NCBI RefSeq assembly: GCF_004000255.1
Contig: NZ_RCIQ01000003.1
Location: 118,389-182,388 of the forward strand
Direction of reading: 5' to 3'
Length of the DNA: 64,000 bases
Origin: Nioella ostreopsis
GTDB lineage: Bacteria; Pseudomonadota; Alphaproteobacteria; Rhodobacterales; Rhodobacteraceae
The notes under the pieces were generated by a model that was not told the DNA's origin, searched no databases, and was given only the letters and a program-made list of their open reading frames with translations. A program made the position numbers and the translations under genes. Below are positions 42,028 to 51,760 of this stretch, piece by piece (position 1 is the stretch's first letter; every line of letters begins with the position of its first letter).

Positions 42028-43542
42028 CTAGATTCGCCAGAAACCGGGATTGAAAAGGGCGATCAACGCCAGCGTTTCAAGCCGTCCGAGGATCATCGCC
42101 CCCATCAGCACCATTTTCGCAGGGTCGCTCAGGGCCGCATAGACGATCGGGTGTTCCCCACCGAAAGCGGCCAAGGGGCCGGTGGTCGACAGGGCCGCGG
42201 CCGCCAGCACGAAGGAATCTTCGAAATCGAGCCCGGTCATCGACAGCGCCAGCATGATTGCGGCGGTCGACAGGATGAACAGCATGAAGAACACCCAGGC
42301 GATATAGGCGCCCTCACGCCGGATGCGCCGCCCCATGCGCCCGCCCGCGGCCACCGAGTGGGGATGGCTGAGCTTGCCCAACTCACGCGCGCCGTGCTTG
42401 TAGAGAGCATAGACCCGGATCAGCTTGATGCCGCCCGCCGTGGTCGCGGCCCCGCCCCCCATCAGCGCCAGCCCGACGAGCAACAGCCCCGGCGTCGGCA
42501 GGCCGGACCAGCCCCGCGCTTCGGCCCAGTAGTCGGAGACGAATCCGGTCGTGGTCACGAAAGAGGTGATTGTGAACAGACTTCCCCAAAGGGCTGTCAG
42601 GGCAGAGCGCCCCTCGACCGCGGCCTCGATCTCCAGCGCACCGATCCAGTGGCGCAGAAAGAACAGGCCGGTCAGCGCAAACACCACATAGGCGGCCAGA
42701 CGCAATTCGCGGTCGTGAAACAGGATGCGCGGGGTTTCGGGGGTGACGCGATCGGCAAAACTGTGCCGGGTCAGCGCAAAGATGAAGAAACAGAAGATCA
42801 CCAGTTCCGACACGAAGCCGCCGGGTTGGGCATTCAGGGAGCCTTCGGGCGAAATGCCAGAGGTGGACATCACCGCCATGGCATGGGCCAGCGCCGTCAG
42901 ATCGCGTTCCCCCGCAAGCACCTGCAGCAACCACAGCAGCGATGTCAGCCCGGCATAGGTCGGGGCCAGAAACAGCACCGCCCGCCGCAGGCGGACCGCC
43001 GGCGCGGCGGCCTGCATCTGCGCGCCGCTGGACACCACCTGCCGCCCCTGCGATTCCGACGACACCTCGAACCCGCCAAGGTTCAGCGGGGCCATCACCG
43101 CCATGGCCGTGACCCAGACCAGCAGCCCGCCAAGCCAGCCCACAAGCGCCCGCCACAGATGTTCCCCATCCCCGAGCCGGGCCGGATCGAACAGCGTCGC
43201 ACCGGTGGTGGTCAGGCAGGACAGCATCTCGAAATAGGCATTGAAATACCGCGTGTTTCCAATGGCGTCTGCCAGGGGAACCGCAAGAATCGCTGGCAGT
43301 AGCAGATAGGCCAGGGCCAGCCCCGCCAAGTGACTTCGCGCGCTGGTCACCGGCTTCAGCCCTTGCGTGGCAAAGCCCAGAACCACGGTCAGGATGAAAA
43401 ACAGCAGCGCCGAGTAGAAGAAACTGCGCCCGGTGCGAAAGTCTTCCTCGATCATCGCGACGGCTGCGGGCACCAGCATGGCCAGTGCACAGATCCCGAC
43501 CAGCAGGACCAGCAGCGGCATTCTGGAAAGATACTGCCCCAT
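42028..43542 (-). CDS. trkH: Potassium uptake transporter TrkH
   Basis: This 504-residue protein is a TrkH/KtrB-family potassium-translocating membrane subunit with about ten transmembrane segments and four selectivity-loop repeats (for instance FEMLSCLTTTGATLFD and VMSTSGISPEGS, and a third and fourth set near the C-terminus with ITSFVTTTGFVSDYW and AAAALSTTGPLAAF). It works with the cytoplasmic gating subunit TrkA, whose gene lies 3 bp upstream in the same operon. The total length is that of other TrkH proteins. Confidence 0.93.
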   Translation of the reverse strand: MGQYLSRMPLLVLLVGICALAMLVPAAVAMIEEDFRTGRSFFYSALLFFILTVVLGFATQGLKPVTSARSHLAGLALAYLLLPAILAVPLADAIGNTRYFNAYFEMLSCLTTTGATLFDPARLGDGEHLWRALVGWLGGLLVWVTAMAVMAPLNLGGFEVSSESQGRQVVSSGAQMQAAAPAVRLRRAVLFLAPTYAGLTSLLWLLQVLAGERDLTALAHAMAVMSTSGISPEGSLNAQPGGFVSELVIFCFFIFALTRHSFADRVTPETPRILFHDRELRLAAYVVFALTGLFFLRHWIGALEIEAAVEGRSALTALWGSLFTITSFVTTTGFVSDYWAEARGWSGLPTPGLLLVGLALMGGGAATTAGGIKLIRVYALYKHGARELGKLSHPHSVAAGGRMGRRIRREGAYIAWVFFMLFILSTAAIMLALSMTGLDFEDSFVLAAAALSTTGPLAAFGGEHPIVYAALSDPAKMVLMGAMILGRLETLALIALFNPGFWRI

Positions 43543-43545
43543 GGC

Positions 43546-44922
43546 TCAGAAGAAATCGACCGAGACGCGCAGCAGGGCCTCGACCGCGGGCACATCCTTG
43601 GACAGCGCAAAGATCGCCACCGTGTCGCCCTCCTCGATCCGGGTGGACCCGGTCGGCCGGATCACCTTGTCACGCTTGCGGATCGCGCCGATCAGCGCGC
43701 CTTCGGGGATGTCGATATCGCGCAGTTCGCGGCCTGCAATGGGCGAGGTGGACAGAACCTGCGCCTCGATCACCTCTGCCTCGGCATCGCCGATGGAATA
43801 GACCCCGCGCACCCGGCCCTGCCGGATATGGCGCAGGATGGAGCTGACCGTGGTGGCGCGCGGGTTCACATAGGCGTCAATCCCGAGCGCATCCATCATC
43901 TGAACCATGGTCGGGTCGTTCACCAGCGCAATCGCCATGCCCGCCCCCGCCGCCTTGGCGCGGACCGAGGCCAGCAGGTTGGTCTTGTCGTCATCGGACA
44001 CGCAGAGCACCGCATCGGCGCGTTCCACCCCGGCCTCGCGCAGGATATCGATATCCAGCCCGTCGCCATGCAGCACGATGGTACGGCTCAGCGCGTCGGC
44101 AGCGCGTTCGGCCTGATCGCGGCTTTTCTCGATCACGCGGGCGCGGATACGGGTGGAGGATTTCTCCAGCTCCTGCGCCACCGCAAGACCGACATTTCCT
44201 CCGCCGATAATCACAACCCGTTCCTGCCGGTGCACGGGCTTGCCGAAAATCTCCAGCGTGCGGGCGGCGTCATTGTCATGGGTGAAGACGTAGATCTCAT
44301 CGCCCGCGAACAGCTGGTCGCCCGGGTCGGGCGCAAACAGCGTCCCGCCGCGCCGCACGCCGACGACGATCGCGCGCAGGGTAGAGAAGAGCTCGGACAG
44401 CTGTTTGAGAGGCGTGTTCACGACCGGGCAATCGTCATCCAGCCGGATGCCCATCAACAGCGCTTCGCCGCCCAGGAAATATTCCGTGTCGAAGGTCGAA
44501 GGCGAGGCGAGCCTGCGCAGTGCCGCCTTGGCGACCTCGCGTTCCGGGCTGATCACCACGTCAACGGGCAGATGTTCGCGCCGGTAAAGGTCGGAATAGA
44601 CGGCGGTCAGATAGCTTTGCGCCCGCAGACGGGCGATCTTGCGCGGCACGGCAAAGATCGAATGGGCCACCTGGCAGGTGACCATGTTGACCTCGTCGGA
44701 AAAGGTGGCCGCGATGATCATATCCGCGTCCCGCGCGCCCGCCTTGTCCAGCACATCGGGATAGGACGCGAAGCCGGTGATACCTTGGACATCCAGAGTA
44801 TCCGTCGCCCGGCGCACCAGTTCGGTGTTGTTGTCCACCACGGTGACGTCGTTGTTTTCGCCGGAAAGGTGACGGGCGATCTGCCAGCCAACCTGACCTG
44901 CCCCGCAAATGATGATCTTCAT
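43546..44922 (-). CDS. trkA: Potassium uptake regulatory protein TrkA
   Basis: This 458-residue protein has two tandem RCK (TrkA-N and TrkA-C) units. The first nucleotide-binding motif is IIICGAGQVGWQIARHLS and the second is VVIIGGGNVGLAVAQELE near residue 235. Each has a downstream aspartate strand for nicotinamide-nucleotide binding and each is followed by a TrkA-C domain. It gates TrkH in response to nucleotides. The start ATG at 44920-44922 fits the normal length; a 25-residue extension is unsupported. Confidence 0.94.
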   Translation of the reverse strand: MKIIICGAGQVGWQIARHLSGENNDVTVVDNNTELVRRATDTLDVQGITGFASYPDVLDKAGARDADMIIAATFSDEVNMVTCQVAHSIFAVPRKIARLRAQSYLTAVYSDLYRREHLPVDVVISPEREVAKAALRRLASPSTFDTEYFLGGEALLMGIRLDDDCPVVNTPLKQLSELFSTLRAIVVGVRRGGTLFAPDPGDQLFAGDEIYVFTHDNDAARTLEIFGKPVHRQERVVIIGGGNVGLAVAQELEKSSTRIRARVIEKSRDQAERAADALSRTIVLHGDGLDIDILREAGVERADAVLCVSDDDKTNLLASVRAKAAGAGMAIALVNDPTMVQMMDALGIDAYVNPRATTVSSILRHIRQGRVRGVYSIGDAEAEVIEAQVLSTSPIAGRELRDIDIPEGALIGAIRKRDKVIRPTGSTRIEEGDTVAIFALSKDVPAVEALLRVSVDFF

Positions 44923-45080
44923 CGGCCCTTGCCCGTCCTCGTCTGACCGGCCACCGGGCCGGGTCTTCTGCATGGCAGAGACGCAGGCAGCCGTCAATTG
45001 GCAGCCACTTTAGAGGGCTTGCAGCGCAGACGCGGAATCGGGCTATGATCGAGCATTCCATGACCAAATCAGAGGCCGCC

Positions 45081-45530
45081 ATGATCCGCCCCATTGCAGT
45101 CGCCCTTTCCCTTCTGACGCTCTCCGCCTGCCAGGTGTCCGAGTATTATGCCGAAGGCCAGTCCATCGCCGCCCGCGACCGCGACATCGCCATCTGCGAG
45201 GCCGAGGCGCTGACCACCTATCCGCCGCGGATCGTCACGCGCTTTACCCCGCGCATCTTTCACCCCGGTCAGACGACCTGCGACGCGGCCGGAAATTGCG
45301 TGACCAGCGCCGGCTATTGGGAAGGCGGGCAGCCCTATTCAGAGGATCTGAACGAGGATCTGAGGGCGCGGGCCATCACCGGATGCATGGGCGGGCGCGG
45401 CTATGCGCGGGTCAGCCTGCCGATCTGTCCATCGGACCAGCCCGTGCGCGCCTCGACCATCATGGCACCGCTGACCAATGACACCTGCGTCATCCGAAGC
45501 GGCGGCGCGTCGATGATCGTGAACCCCTGA
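45081..45530 (+). CDS. Putative lipoprotein of unknown function
   Basis: This 149-residue protein starts with a lipoprotein signal peptide and lipobox (MIRPIAVALSLLTLSACQV, cleavage before Cys18). The mature part contains six further cysteines (CEAEALT, TTCDAAGNC, GCMGGRGY, LPICPSD, DTCVIRS), consistent with disulfide bonds in the periplasm. I do not recognise a family. It is the only plus-strand gene inside the trk-ntr series and is flanked by minus-strand trkA and ntrX; its 3' end is 4 bp from ntrX, which is convergent. Confidence 0.65.
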   Translation: MIRPIAVALSLLTLSACQVSEYYAEGQSIAARDRDIAICEAEALTTYPPRIVTRFTPRIFHPGQTTCDAAGNCVTSAGYWEGGQPYSEDLNEDLRARAITGCMGGRGYARVSLPICPSDQPVRASTIMAPLTNDTCVIRSGGASMIVNP

Positions 45531-45534
45531 GGGA

Positions 45535-46938
45535 TCACTCCTCGCCGTCGCCCACCTGCGCCACACGGGCCCCGGCGCGGTTCGTGGTCACCACGCCAAG
45601 CGATTTCAACTTGCGGTGCAGCGCGCTGCGTTCCATGCCGACGAAATTCGCCGTGCGGCTGATATTGCCGCCAAAGCGATTGATCTGCGCCATCAGGTAA
45701 TGCCGTTCAAAGAGTTCGCGCGCCTCGCGCAGGGGCAGCGTGGTCAGGCCCGGTGACAGCGCGATCTGTTCATCCTCGCTGGCAACAGCCCCCTGCCCCG
45801 GAAGGTCGCGCGCCTCGATCGGGCCGGTGCCGTCACCAAGGATCAGCACCCGTTCGATCATGTTGCGCAATTCCCGGATGTTTCCGGGCCAGCGCATGGT
45901 TTGCAGCATCGCCTCGGCATCCTGCCCGAGATCGCGCAGCGGCAGACCCTGTTCGCGGTTGAACCTCTCGATGAAATGGCGGGCCAGGTCGGGAATGTCT
46001 TCGCGCCGCTCCTCAAGACTTGGCACGTCTATCGGCACCACATTCAGCCGGTGATACAGTTCTTCGCGGAAATTCCCGGCGGCGATTTCCGCCTTCAGGT
46101 CGCGCGTGGTCGAGGACATGACCCGCAGATCCACCCGCACCTTGGACGTACCGCCGACGCGGGTAAAGCTCTGGTCCACCAGCACCCGCAGGATCTTGGA
46201 CTGGGTGCCAGACGGCATATCGGCGACCTCGTCAAAGAAGATCACCCCGCCGTGGGCCTGTTCCAGCAGCCCCTGTTCCACCCCGCGTTCGGGGCTTTCG
46301 CGGCCAAACAGAACCTCTTCCATATGCTCCGGCGACACCGAGGCGGAACTGACCGTCACGAACGGGGCATTGGCCCGGTCGGAATGGGCGTGAATGTAGC
46401 GGGCAGAGATTTCCTTGCCCGACCCCGGCCCGCCGGTCAGCATCACCCGGCCGTTGGATCTGGTAACCTTGTCGAGCTGCGATTTCAGCGTCTTGAAGGC
46501 CGCGCCCGCCCCGACCATCTCGTCCGACCGGCCATCCTGACGGCGAAGCGCCGAGTTTTCCCGGCGCAGGCGGCTGACTTCCATGGCGCGGCGGATCACC
46601 ACCAGAAGCTGGTCGATATTGAAGGGCTTCTCGATGAAGTCGAACGCGCCCTGCTTGATTGCCGCGACAGCAATCTCGATATTGCCGTGACCCGAGATGA
46701 TCACAACCGGCACATCGGGGTTGTCACGCTTGACATGGGACAGGATGTCGATCCCGTCCATATTGCTGTCCTTGAGCCAGATATCGAGGATCATCATCCC
46801 CGGCGGCTCCTTGTTCAGCTCGGCCATGCATTCGTCAGAATTCGACGCCATGCGGGTCGTGAAGCCCTCATCCTGCAAGATGTCACAGATCAGCTCTCGG
46901 ATATCGCGCTCGTCGTCGACAACCAGAATATCGCTCAT
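45535..46938 (-). CDS. ntrX: NtrX, AAA+ response regulator without GAFTGA
   Basis: This 467-residue protein has a receiver domain (ILVVDDERDIRELI with the phosphorylated Asp in MMILDIWLKD), an AAA+ domain (Walker A VMLTGGPGSGKEISARYIH) and a C-terminal Fis-type HTH (SRTANFVGMERSALHRKLKS). Where sigma-54 activators have GAFTGA, it reads EVLFGRESPERGVEQG, so it lacks the sigma-54 contact loop. Its start overlaps the ntrY stop (46935-46938). The pair senses redox or nitrogen status in related bacteria. Confidence 0.93.
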   Translation of the reverse strand: MSDILVVDDERDIRELICDILQDEGFTTRMASNSDECMAELNKEPPGMMILDIWLKDSNMDGIDILSHVKRDNPDVPVVIISGHGNIEIAVAAIKQGAFDFIEKPFNIDQLLVVIRRAMEVSRLRRENSALRRQDGRSDEMVGAGAAFKTLKSQLDKVTRSNGRVMLTGGPGSGKEISARYIHAHSDRANAPFVTVSSASVSPEHMEEVLFGRESPERGVEQGLLEQAHGGVIFFDEVADMPSGTQSKILRVLVDQSFTRVGGTSKVRVDLRVMSSTTRDLKAEIAAGNFREELYHRLNVVPIDVPSLEERREDIPDLARHFIERFNREQGLPLRDLGQDAEAMLQTMRWPGNIRELRNMIERVLILGDGTGPIEARDLPGQGAVASEDEQIALSPGLTTLPLREARELFERHYLMAQINRFGGNISRTANFVGMERSALHRKLKSLGVVTTNRAGARVAQVGDGEE

Positions 46939-49190
46939 ATCGCTTCTCCTCCCTCTGCGGGCAAACGCGGCAGGATGATCCGTGCCATCGCCCCCGGATG
47001 CGCGCCCTCTTGGAATGGCTCCGCATCCAGCAGGTCCAGTGACCCGCCATGTTCTTCAATGATCTTCTTGACGATCGGCAGGCCCAGACCGGTACCCTTT
47101 TCCCGGGTCGTCACGTAAGGTTCGAAGAGCCGCGCCCGGTCGGGCGGCAGGCCGATGCCGTTGTCGCTGATGGTGATTTCGACCGTCTCCGGCTGCAACG
47201 TCATCACCACGCGAATTTCCGGCTCATGCCCCTCTGGCGCGCCTTTTTCCTGCAACGATTCAATGGCTTCCCCGCCGTTCTTGATCAGGTTCGTCAGCGC
47301 CTGTCCGATCATCGTGGCGTCGAGATCGGCCAGAACCGGCCCCTCGGGAATATCCGTCACGAAGCGCGTTCCGGGCTGGCCCGCCTTTTGCAGCAGAACC
47401 GCATCAGACAACAGCCGCGACATGTCCTCCGGCTGGCGTTCGGGTTCCGGCATCCGCGCGAACTTGGAGAATTCATCGACGATCCGGCGCAGGTCGTTGG
47501 TCTGGCGCACGATCACATCGGTCAGTTGTCCCAACTGCTCCGCATCGGCCTCATCCAGCAGCTTGCTGAACTTGCGCCGCACCCGCTCGGCGCTCAGCTG
47601 GATGGGGGTCAGCGGGTTCTTGATCTCATGCGCAATGCGGCGCGCAACGTCGCCCCAGGCCGCCATCCGCTGTGCGCTGACAAGGTCGGTCACATCGTCG
47701 AAGGCCACCACATAGCCTTCCAGATCGCCGGTCTCATCCATCCGCACCGACATGCGCACCAGCAGGCTTTCCAGCTTGCCCCGCCGCGTGACCTTGATTT
47801 CTTCCTGCACCACCGGGGCGGCCCGGTCGCGCAGCCGTGCAAACAGGGCCTCGTATTCCGGAACGGCTACCGCAAGGCTGATTCCAAGGTCGCGCTGTTC
47901 CACGAGGTCCAGCAGACGAATGGCAGAGCGGTTCATGAAATCGACCCGGCCATCGGCGTCGAGCCCGATGACCCCCGAAGTCACCGAGGAGAGGACGGAA
48001 TCGAACTGGCGGCGGCGTTCCTCGGTCCGGTCATGCTGGTCGATCAACGCTTCGCGCTGGCCTTTCAACTGCCGGGTCATCTGGTTGAACAGACGTCCCA
48101 GCATGGCGATCTCGTCATCGCCCGGCTCTTCCAGCACCCGCACGTCCAGATCCCCCACACCGACCCGCTGCGCGGCACCCGCCAGCCGACCGACCGGGCG
48201 GGCCAGCCGTTCGGCAAACCACAGCCCCAGCCAGATCGCGGCAAGGATCAGGATGACGGCGAAGCCCAGGTAGATCAGGCCGAACTGGAACAGGAACTGC
48301 CCCCTCTCGCTTTCCAGCTGGCGATACAGACCCACGGTCGCCTGCGTTTCATCCAGCAGCGCGATGATCTGCCCGTCCACTTCTCGGCTGACATAGAGAT
48401 AGCGGTCGGCAAAGGCGGTCAGGCGGACAAGGGCACGGAATTCATTGGTTGTCCGATCCTCGATCAGGATGACATCGCCCTCCGCGGCAGCGGTCAGATC
48501 CTCGTCGGACGGGCGTTCATAATCAAACAGATAGCTGCGTTCACCCCGTGCGCGGATTTCACCGCCACCGTCGATGACGAAGGCCTCTCTCAGCCCGCGC
48601 TGAATCGCCCCCTGCCCCTGACTGAGCAACTGGCGCAGGTCGCCATCGGCCAGAAACGGCGTGGCGCGGCGGTTGAGGTTCAGGAAGGCGGCCAGCGCCA
48701 CCGCATCCTCGCTCAGGTCGTCGCGGTGTTCCTGCTGATAAGCATGCGCAGCCTCCACCGAATGGCCAAGCGCATTGCGGACCCGGTCGGAAAACCAGCC
48801 CTCCAGCCCCATATTCACGGTGATCGTCGCAAAGATCGCCACCGCCACCGTGGGCAACAATGCCAGCAGCACGAAGACGCCCGTCAGCCGAAGGTGCAGC
48901 CGCGACCCGGCCGATTGTGCGCGGCGCGCGGCGATCATCTTGGCCACGCGATAGAGCACCAGTGCCGCCACGACCAGCGTGTAGACAAGGTCCGCGAGCA
49001 GCACCAGACGCAGCGACGGAGAGGCGACCACCTGCCCGAGCGGCCCCATGACAAGGAAGGTCGCAACCGCCAGAACTGGGCCGAGCAGAACCAGCGCAAA
49101 TGTGCCGATGGTGCGCAGACGGCGCTGCTGGCGCAGGGCCAGCAACCGCATCAGTGGGGAATCCGCATCACTCTGCGCAGGGGTACTCAC
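46935..49190 (-). CDS. ntrY: NtrY, membrane sensor histidine kinase
   Basis: This protein of about 750 residues has several N-terminal transmembrane segments (for example TFALVLLGPVLAVATFLVMG, VLLADLVYTLVVAALVLY, LTGVFVLLALLPTVAVAIF), a large extracytoplasmic loop, and another membrane segment before a HAMP domain (RLARPVGRLAGAAQRVGVG). A PAS domain follows (DSVLSSVTSGVIGLDADGRV), then the H box ([17 protein letters not shown]) and ATPase motifs (LTNLIKNGGEAI, ISDNGIGLPP, GTGLGLPIVKKI). It partners with NtrX. The start is uncertain; a GTG at 49188-49190 gives the best N-terminus, but ATG 49149-49151 is possible. Confidence 0.9.
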   Translation of the reverse strand: MSTPAQSDADSPLMRLLALRQQRRLRTIGTFALVLLGPVLAVATFLVMGPLGQVVASPSLRLVLLADLVYTLVVAALVLYRVAKMIAARRAQSAGSRLHLRLTGVFVLLALLPTVAVAIFATITVNMGLEGWFSDRVRNALGHSVEAAHAYQQEHRDDLSEDAVALAAFLNLNRRATPFLADGDLRQLLSQGQGAIQRGLREAFVIDGGGEIRARGERSYLFDYERPSDEDLTAAAEGDVILIEDRTTNEFRALVRLTAFADRYLYVSREVDGQIIALLDETQATVGLYRQLESERGQFLFQFGLIYLGFAVILILAAIWLGLWFAERLARPVGRLAGAAQRVGVGDLDVRVLEEPGDDEIAMLGRLFNQMTRQLKGQREALIDQHDRTEERRRQFDSVLSSVTSGVIGLDADGRVDFMNRSAIRLLDLVEQRDLGISLAVAVPEYEALFARLRDRAAPVVQEEIKVTRRGKLESLLVRMSVRMDETGDLEGYVVAFDDVTDLVSAQRMAAWGDVARRIAHEIKNPLTPIQLSAERVRRKFSKLLDEADAEQLGQLTDVIVRQTNDLRRIVDEFSKFARMPEPERQPEDMSRLLSDAVLLQKAGQPGTRFVTDIPEGPVLADLDATMIGQALTNLIKNGGEAIESLQEKGAPEGHEPEIRVVMTLQPETVEITISDNGIGLPPDRARLFEPYVTTREKGTGLGLPIVKKIIEEHGGSLDLLDAEPFQEGAHPGAMARIILPRLPAEGGEAI

Positions 49191-49289
49191 CCGGAAAAGC
49201 CTCTTATGTTGGGCAGACGATCCGCCCGACCGCAAAATCTGGTAGCACAATTCCCGCCGTTACATGCGGGCAACGCTACTGTTGCGGTT

Positions 49290-50666
49290 TTACATCAACT
49301 TCCGGCGGCGAGTCACGCGAATATCAAGGTCGGTGATCTTCTTACGCAACGTATTTCGATTGATGCCAAGCAGATCGGCGCATTTCGCCTGGTTTCCGCC
49401 GGTGGCATCCAGCGCGATCTCAATGAGCGGCATTTCCACTTCCCGCAGGATACGGGTGTAGAGCCCCGGCGGCGGCAGGACCCCGCCATGAAGGTCGAAA
49501 TAGCGCTTGAGATGCTTGGCGACCGAGGCCGACAGCTTTTCGCCATCCCCTGACCCGATCAACGGCTCGATTTCGGGCTGGTTGCCAAGAACCGCCTCGA
49601 CCTCGGGCTTGCCGATGACCTCGACCGGGCTGGTCACGCTCAATCGACGCACGGTGTTTTCCAACTGTCGCACATTGCCCGGCCAGCTATAGGCGCGGAT
49701 CATTTCCATCGCGCCGGGCGACATCCGGCGGGCGGGCAGACCGTCGCGTTCGGAGCGGGCCAGGAAATGCTCGGCCAGCAGCGGAATGTCATCCACTCGT
49801 TCGCGCAGCGCCGGCACCGCGAGGGTGACACCGGACAGGCGGTAGAACAGGTCCTGCCGGAAGGCGCCTGCCTCCATCCGTTCGGTCAGGTCCTTCTGGC
49901 TCGTGGCCATGATACGCGGCGCACCATCGCCGAACCCGTCCAGCATCCGCACGATCCGGCCCTGGGAGGCATCGTCGAAATCCCCGATCTCATCGAACAG
50001 GAGCGATCCATCACGCACCCGGTTCAACACCTGCTGCGGACCGTCCGGGGCATCCAGATCAGAGGCTGTGACGGTCACGAACGGCAGCGTGCGCCGGTCG
50101 GAAAAGTCGTGGATCGCGCGGGCGATCAGGCTTTTTCCGGTGCCGCTTTCCCCGGTCACCAGAACCGGCAGATCGGCATTCATCACCCGCGCCACCAGCC
50201 GGTAAAGCGCCTGCATCGCCGCCGTTCGCCCGACCAGCGGCAGGTCTTCCTGCGGGGCCTCGCTGCTGGTCACGTTCGACGCACGGGTCGCAGGCGCGCG
50301 GCGCTTCTGTTCCAGCGCGCGGGCGGATCGCTTCATCAGGTCTGGCAGGTCGAAGGGCTTGGGCAGGTAGTCATAGGCATCCGCCTCGGTCGCCTGAATG
50401 GCCGTCATGATCGTGTTCTGGGCCGAGATCACGATGACCGGCAGGCCGGGGCGCTTTTCGCTGATCTTGGGCAGCATTTCCAACCCGTTCCCGTCAGGCA
50501 TCATCACGTCCGAGATCACCAGATCGCCCTTGCCCTCATCCACCCATCTCATCAGCGTCACCAGCGAGGAGGTGGCATGAACCTTGCAGCCCGCCCGCGT
50601 CAGGGCCTGTGTCAGAACAGTGCGGATCGTGCGGTCATCATCGGCGACAAGTACGGTGCCATCCAT
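49290..50666 (-). CDS. ntrC: NtrC, nitrogen regulator lacking GAFTGA
   Basis: This 458-residue protein has a receiver domain ([14 protein letters not shown]; Asp in [11 protein letters not shown]), an AAA+ domain (Walker [20 protein letters not shown], Walker [11 protein letters not shown]) and a Fis-type C-terminal HTH ([20 protein letters not shown]). The stretch between Walker A and B is shortened ([20 protein letters not shown]) and has no GAFTGA sigma-54 loop. Rhodobacter capsulatus NtrC, which activates sigma-70 promoters, is known to share this lack. The ntrB gene is 11 bp upstream. Confidence 0.95.
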   Translation of the reverse strand: MDGTVLVADDDRTIRTVLTQALTRAGCKVHATSSLVTLMRWVDEGKGDLVISDVMMPDGNGLEMLPKISEKRPGLPVIVISAQNTIMTAIQATEADAYDYLPKPFDLPDLMKRSARALEQKRRAPATRASNVTSSEAPQEDLPLVGRTAAMQALYRLVARVMNADLPVLVTGESGTGKSLIARAIHDFSDRRTLPFVTVTASDLDAPDGPQQVLNRVRDGSLLFDEIGDFDDASQGRIVRMLDGFGDGAPRIMATSQKDLTERMEAGAFRQDLFYRLSGVTLAVPALRERVDDIPLLAEHFLARSERDGLPARRMSPGAMEMIRAYSWPGNVRQLENTVRRLSVTSPVEVIGKPEVEAVLGNQPEIEPLIGSGDGEKLSASVAKHLKRYFDLHGGVLPPPGLYTRILREVEMPLIEIALDATGGNQAKCADLLGINRNTLRKKITDLDIRVTRRRKLM

Positions 50667-50677
50667 TTGGGTCGTCC

Positions 50678-51760
50678 TTAGCGGTCAGTCGATTTGGCCG
50701 GTCGCGAGGGCGCAACCGGAAGGGAAATGCGGAACACGGTGCGGCCGGGCACGGAATCCACCGCGATCCAGCCGTCATGTTCCGCGATGATCTTGGATAC
50801 CAGCGCCAGCCCCAGCCCGGTGCCGTTCTCGCGCCCTGACACGAAGGGGTCGAAGATATGGGCGGCGATTTCCGGCTTGATGCCGGGGCCGTCGTCGCTG
50901 ATTTCCACATGCAGGGGCACCGCGCCGCGCGTGCCATCGGCCCGGCGCACCCGCAGGCCCGGTTCATAGAAGCTGCGCAGGCGGATGGTGCCGCCCTGCT
51001 GGCCCGCCTCGGCGGCGTTCTTCAGAAGGTTCAGGAACACCTGCTGCAACTGGTCGGGGTCCGCCATGGTCATGGGCAGCGACGGGTCATAGTCATCCTC
51101 GATCCGCATATGCGCCGCAAAGCCCACGGCGGCGGATTTCCGGGCCCGGTCCAGAATGTCGTGGATATTCGCGGGTTTGACGGCAGGCGGGCGGACATTG
51201 CCGAACTCCTCCACCTGGTCGAGCAGCTTCACGATGCGCCGGGTTTCGGCAACGATCAGGTCGGTCAGTTCCAGATCCTCGCCCGTGACCGACATGGAAA
51301 TCAGCTGCGCCGCCCCGGTGATGCCCGCCAGCGGGTTCTTGATCTCATGGGCCAGCATCTCGGCCATGCCGATGGCGGATTTGGCCGCGGATTTGGAGGT
51401 CAGCGCCCGGTGCAGCTTGCCTGCCAGTGCCCGGCTTTCCAGCAGCACCAGCACATGGTCGCCCTGTTCCGCCAAGGGCGCAATCTGCACGTCGCAGCTT
51501 TCGGGCTTGCGGCTGCCCGTGCCCACGTCGACCGCATTGACGAAGAGCGGCGCACGTCCCGAGCGGACCCGCGCGAAGGCCTCTTCCAGCGGCGCATCGA
51601 CAAAGATCTTGTCCCAGACCGGGCTGCCCGTCAGAGACCGGGAAGAGGCATTGAGGAACAGCTCTCCCGCCGGGTTCACATCGGCGATGCGGTCCTCGCC
51701 GTCGATGATCACCGCCGGAATCGGCAGCGCGGTCCAGAGCGTTGCGGTCAGGTCGATCAT
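50678..51760 (-). CDS. ntrB: NtrB, nitrogen-sensor histidine kinase
   Basis: This 360-residue cytoplasmic kinase has an N-terminal PAS domain ([18 protein letters not shown]), the H box ([20 protein letters not shown]) and the ATPase motifs ([33 protein letters not shown]). It is the partner of NtrC and normally responds to PII proteins. No membrane segment is seen. It overlaps dusB by 4 bp (51757-51760) and is followed by ntrC. Confidence 0.95.
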   Translation of the reverse strand: MIDLTATLWTALPIPAVIIDGEDRIADVNPAGELFLNASSRSLTGSPVWDKIFVDAPLEEAFARVRSGRAPLFVNAVDVGTGSRKPESCDVQIAPLAEQGDHVLVLLESRALAGKLHRALTSKSAAKSAIGMAEMLAHEIKNPLAGITGAAQLISMSVTGEDLELTDLIVAETRRIVKLLDQVEEFGNVRPPAVKPANIHDILDRARKSAAVGFAAHMRIEDDYDPSLPMTMADPDQLQQVFLNLLKNAAEAGQQGGTIRLRSFYEPGLRVRRADGTRGAVPLHVEISDDGPGIKPEIAAHIFDPFVSGRENGTGLGLALVSKIIAEHDGWIAVDSVPGRTVFRISLPVAPSRPAKSTDR

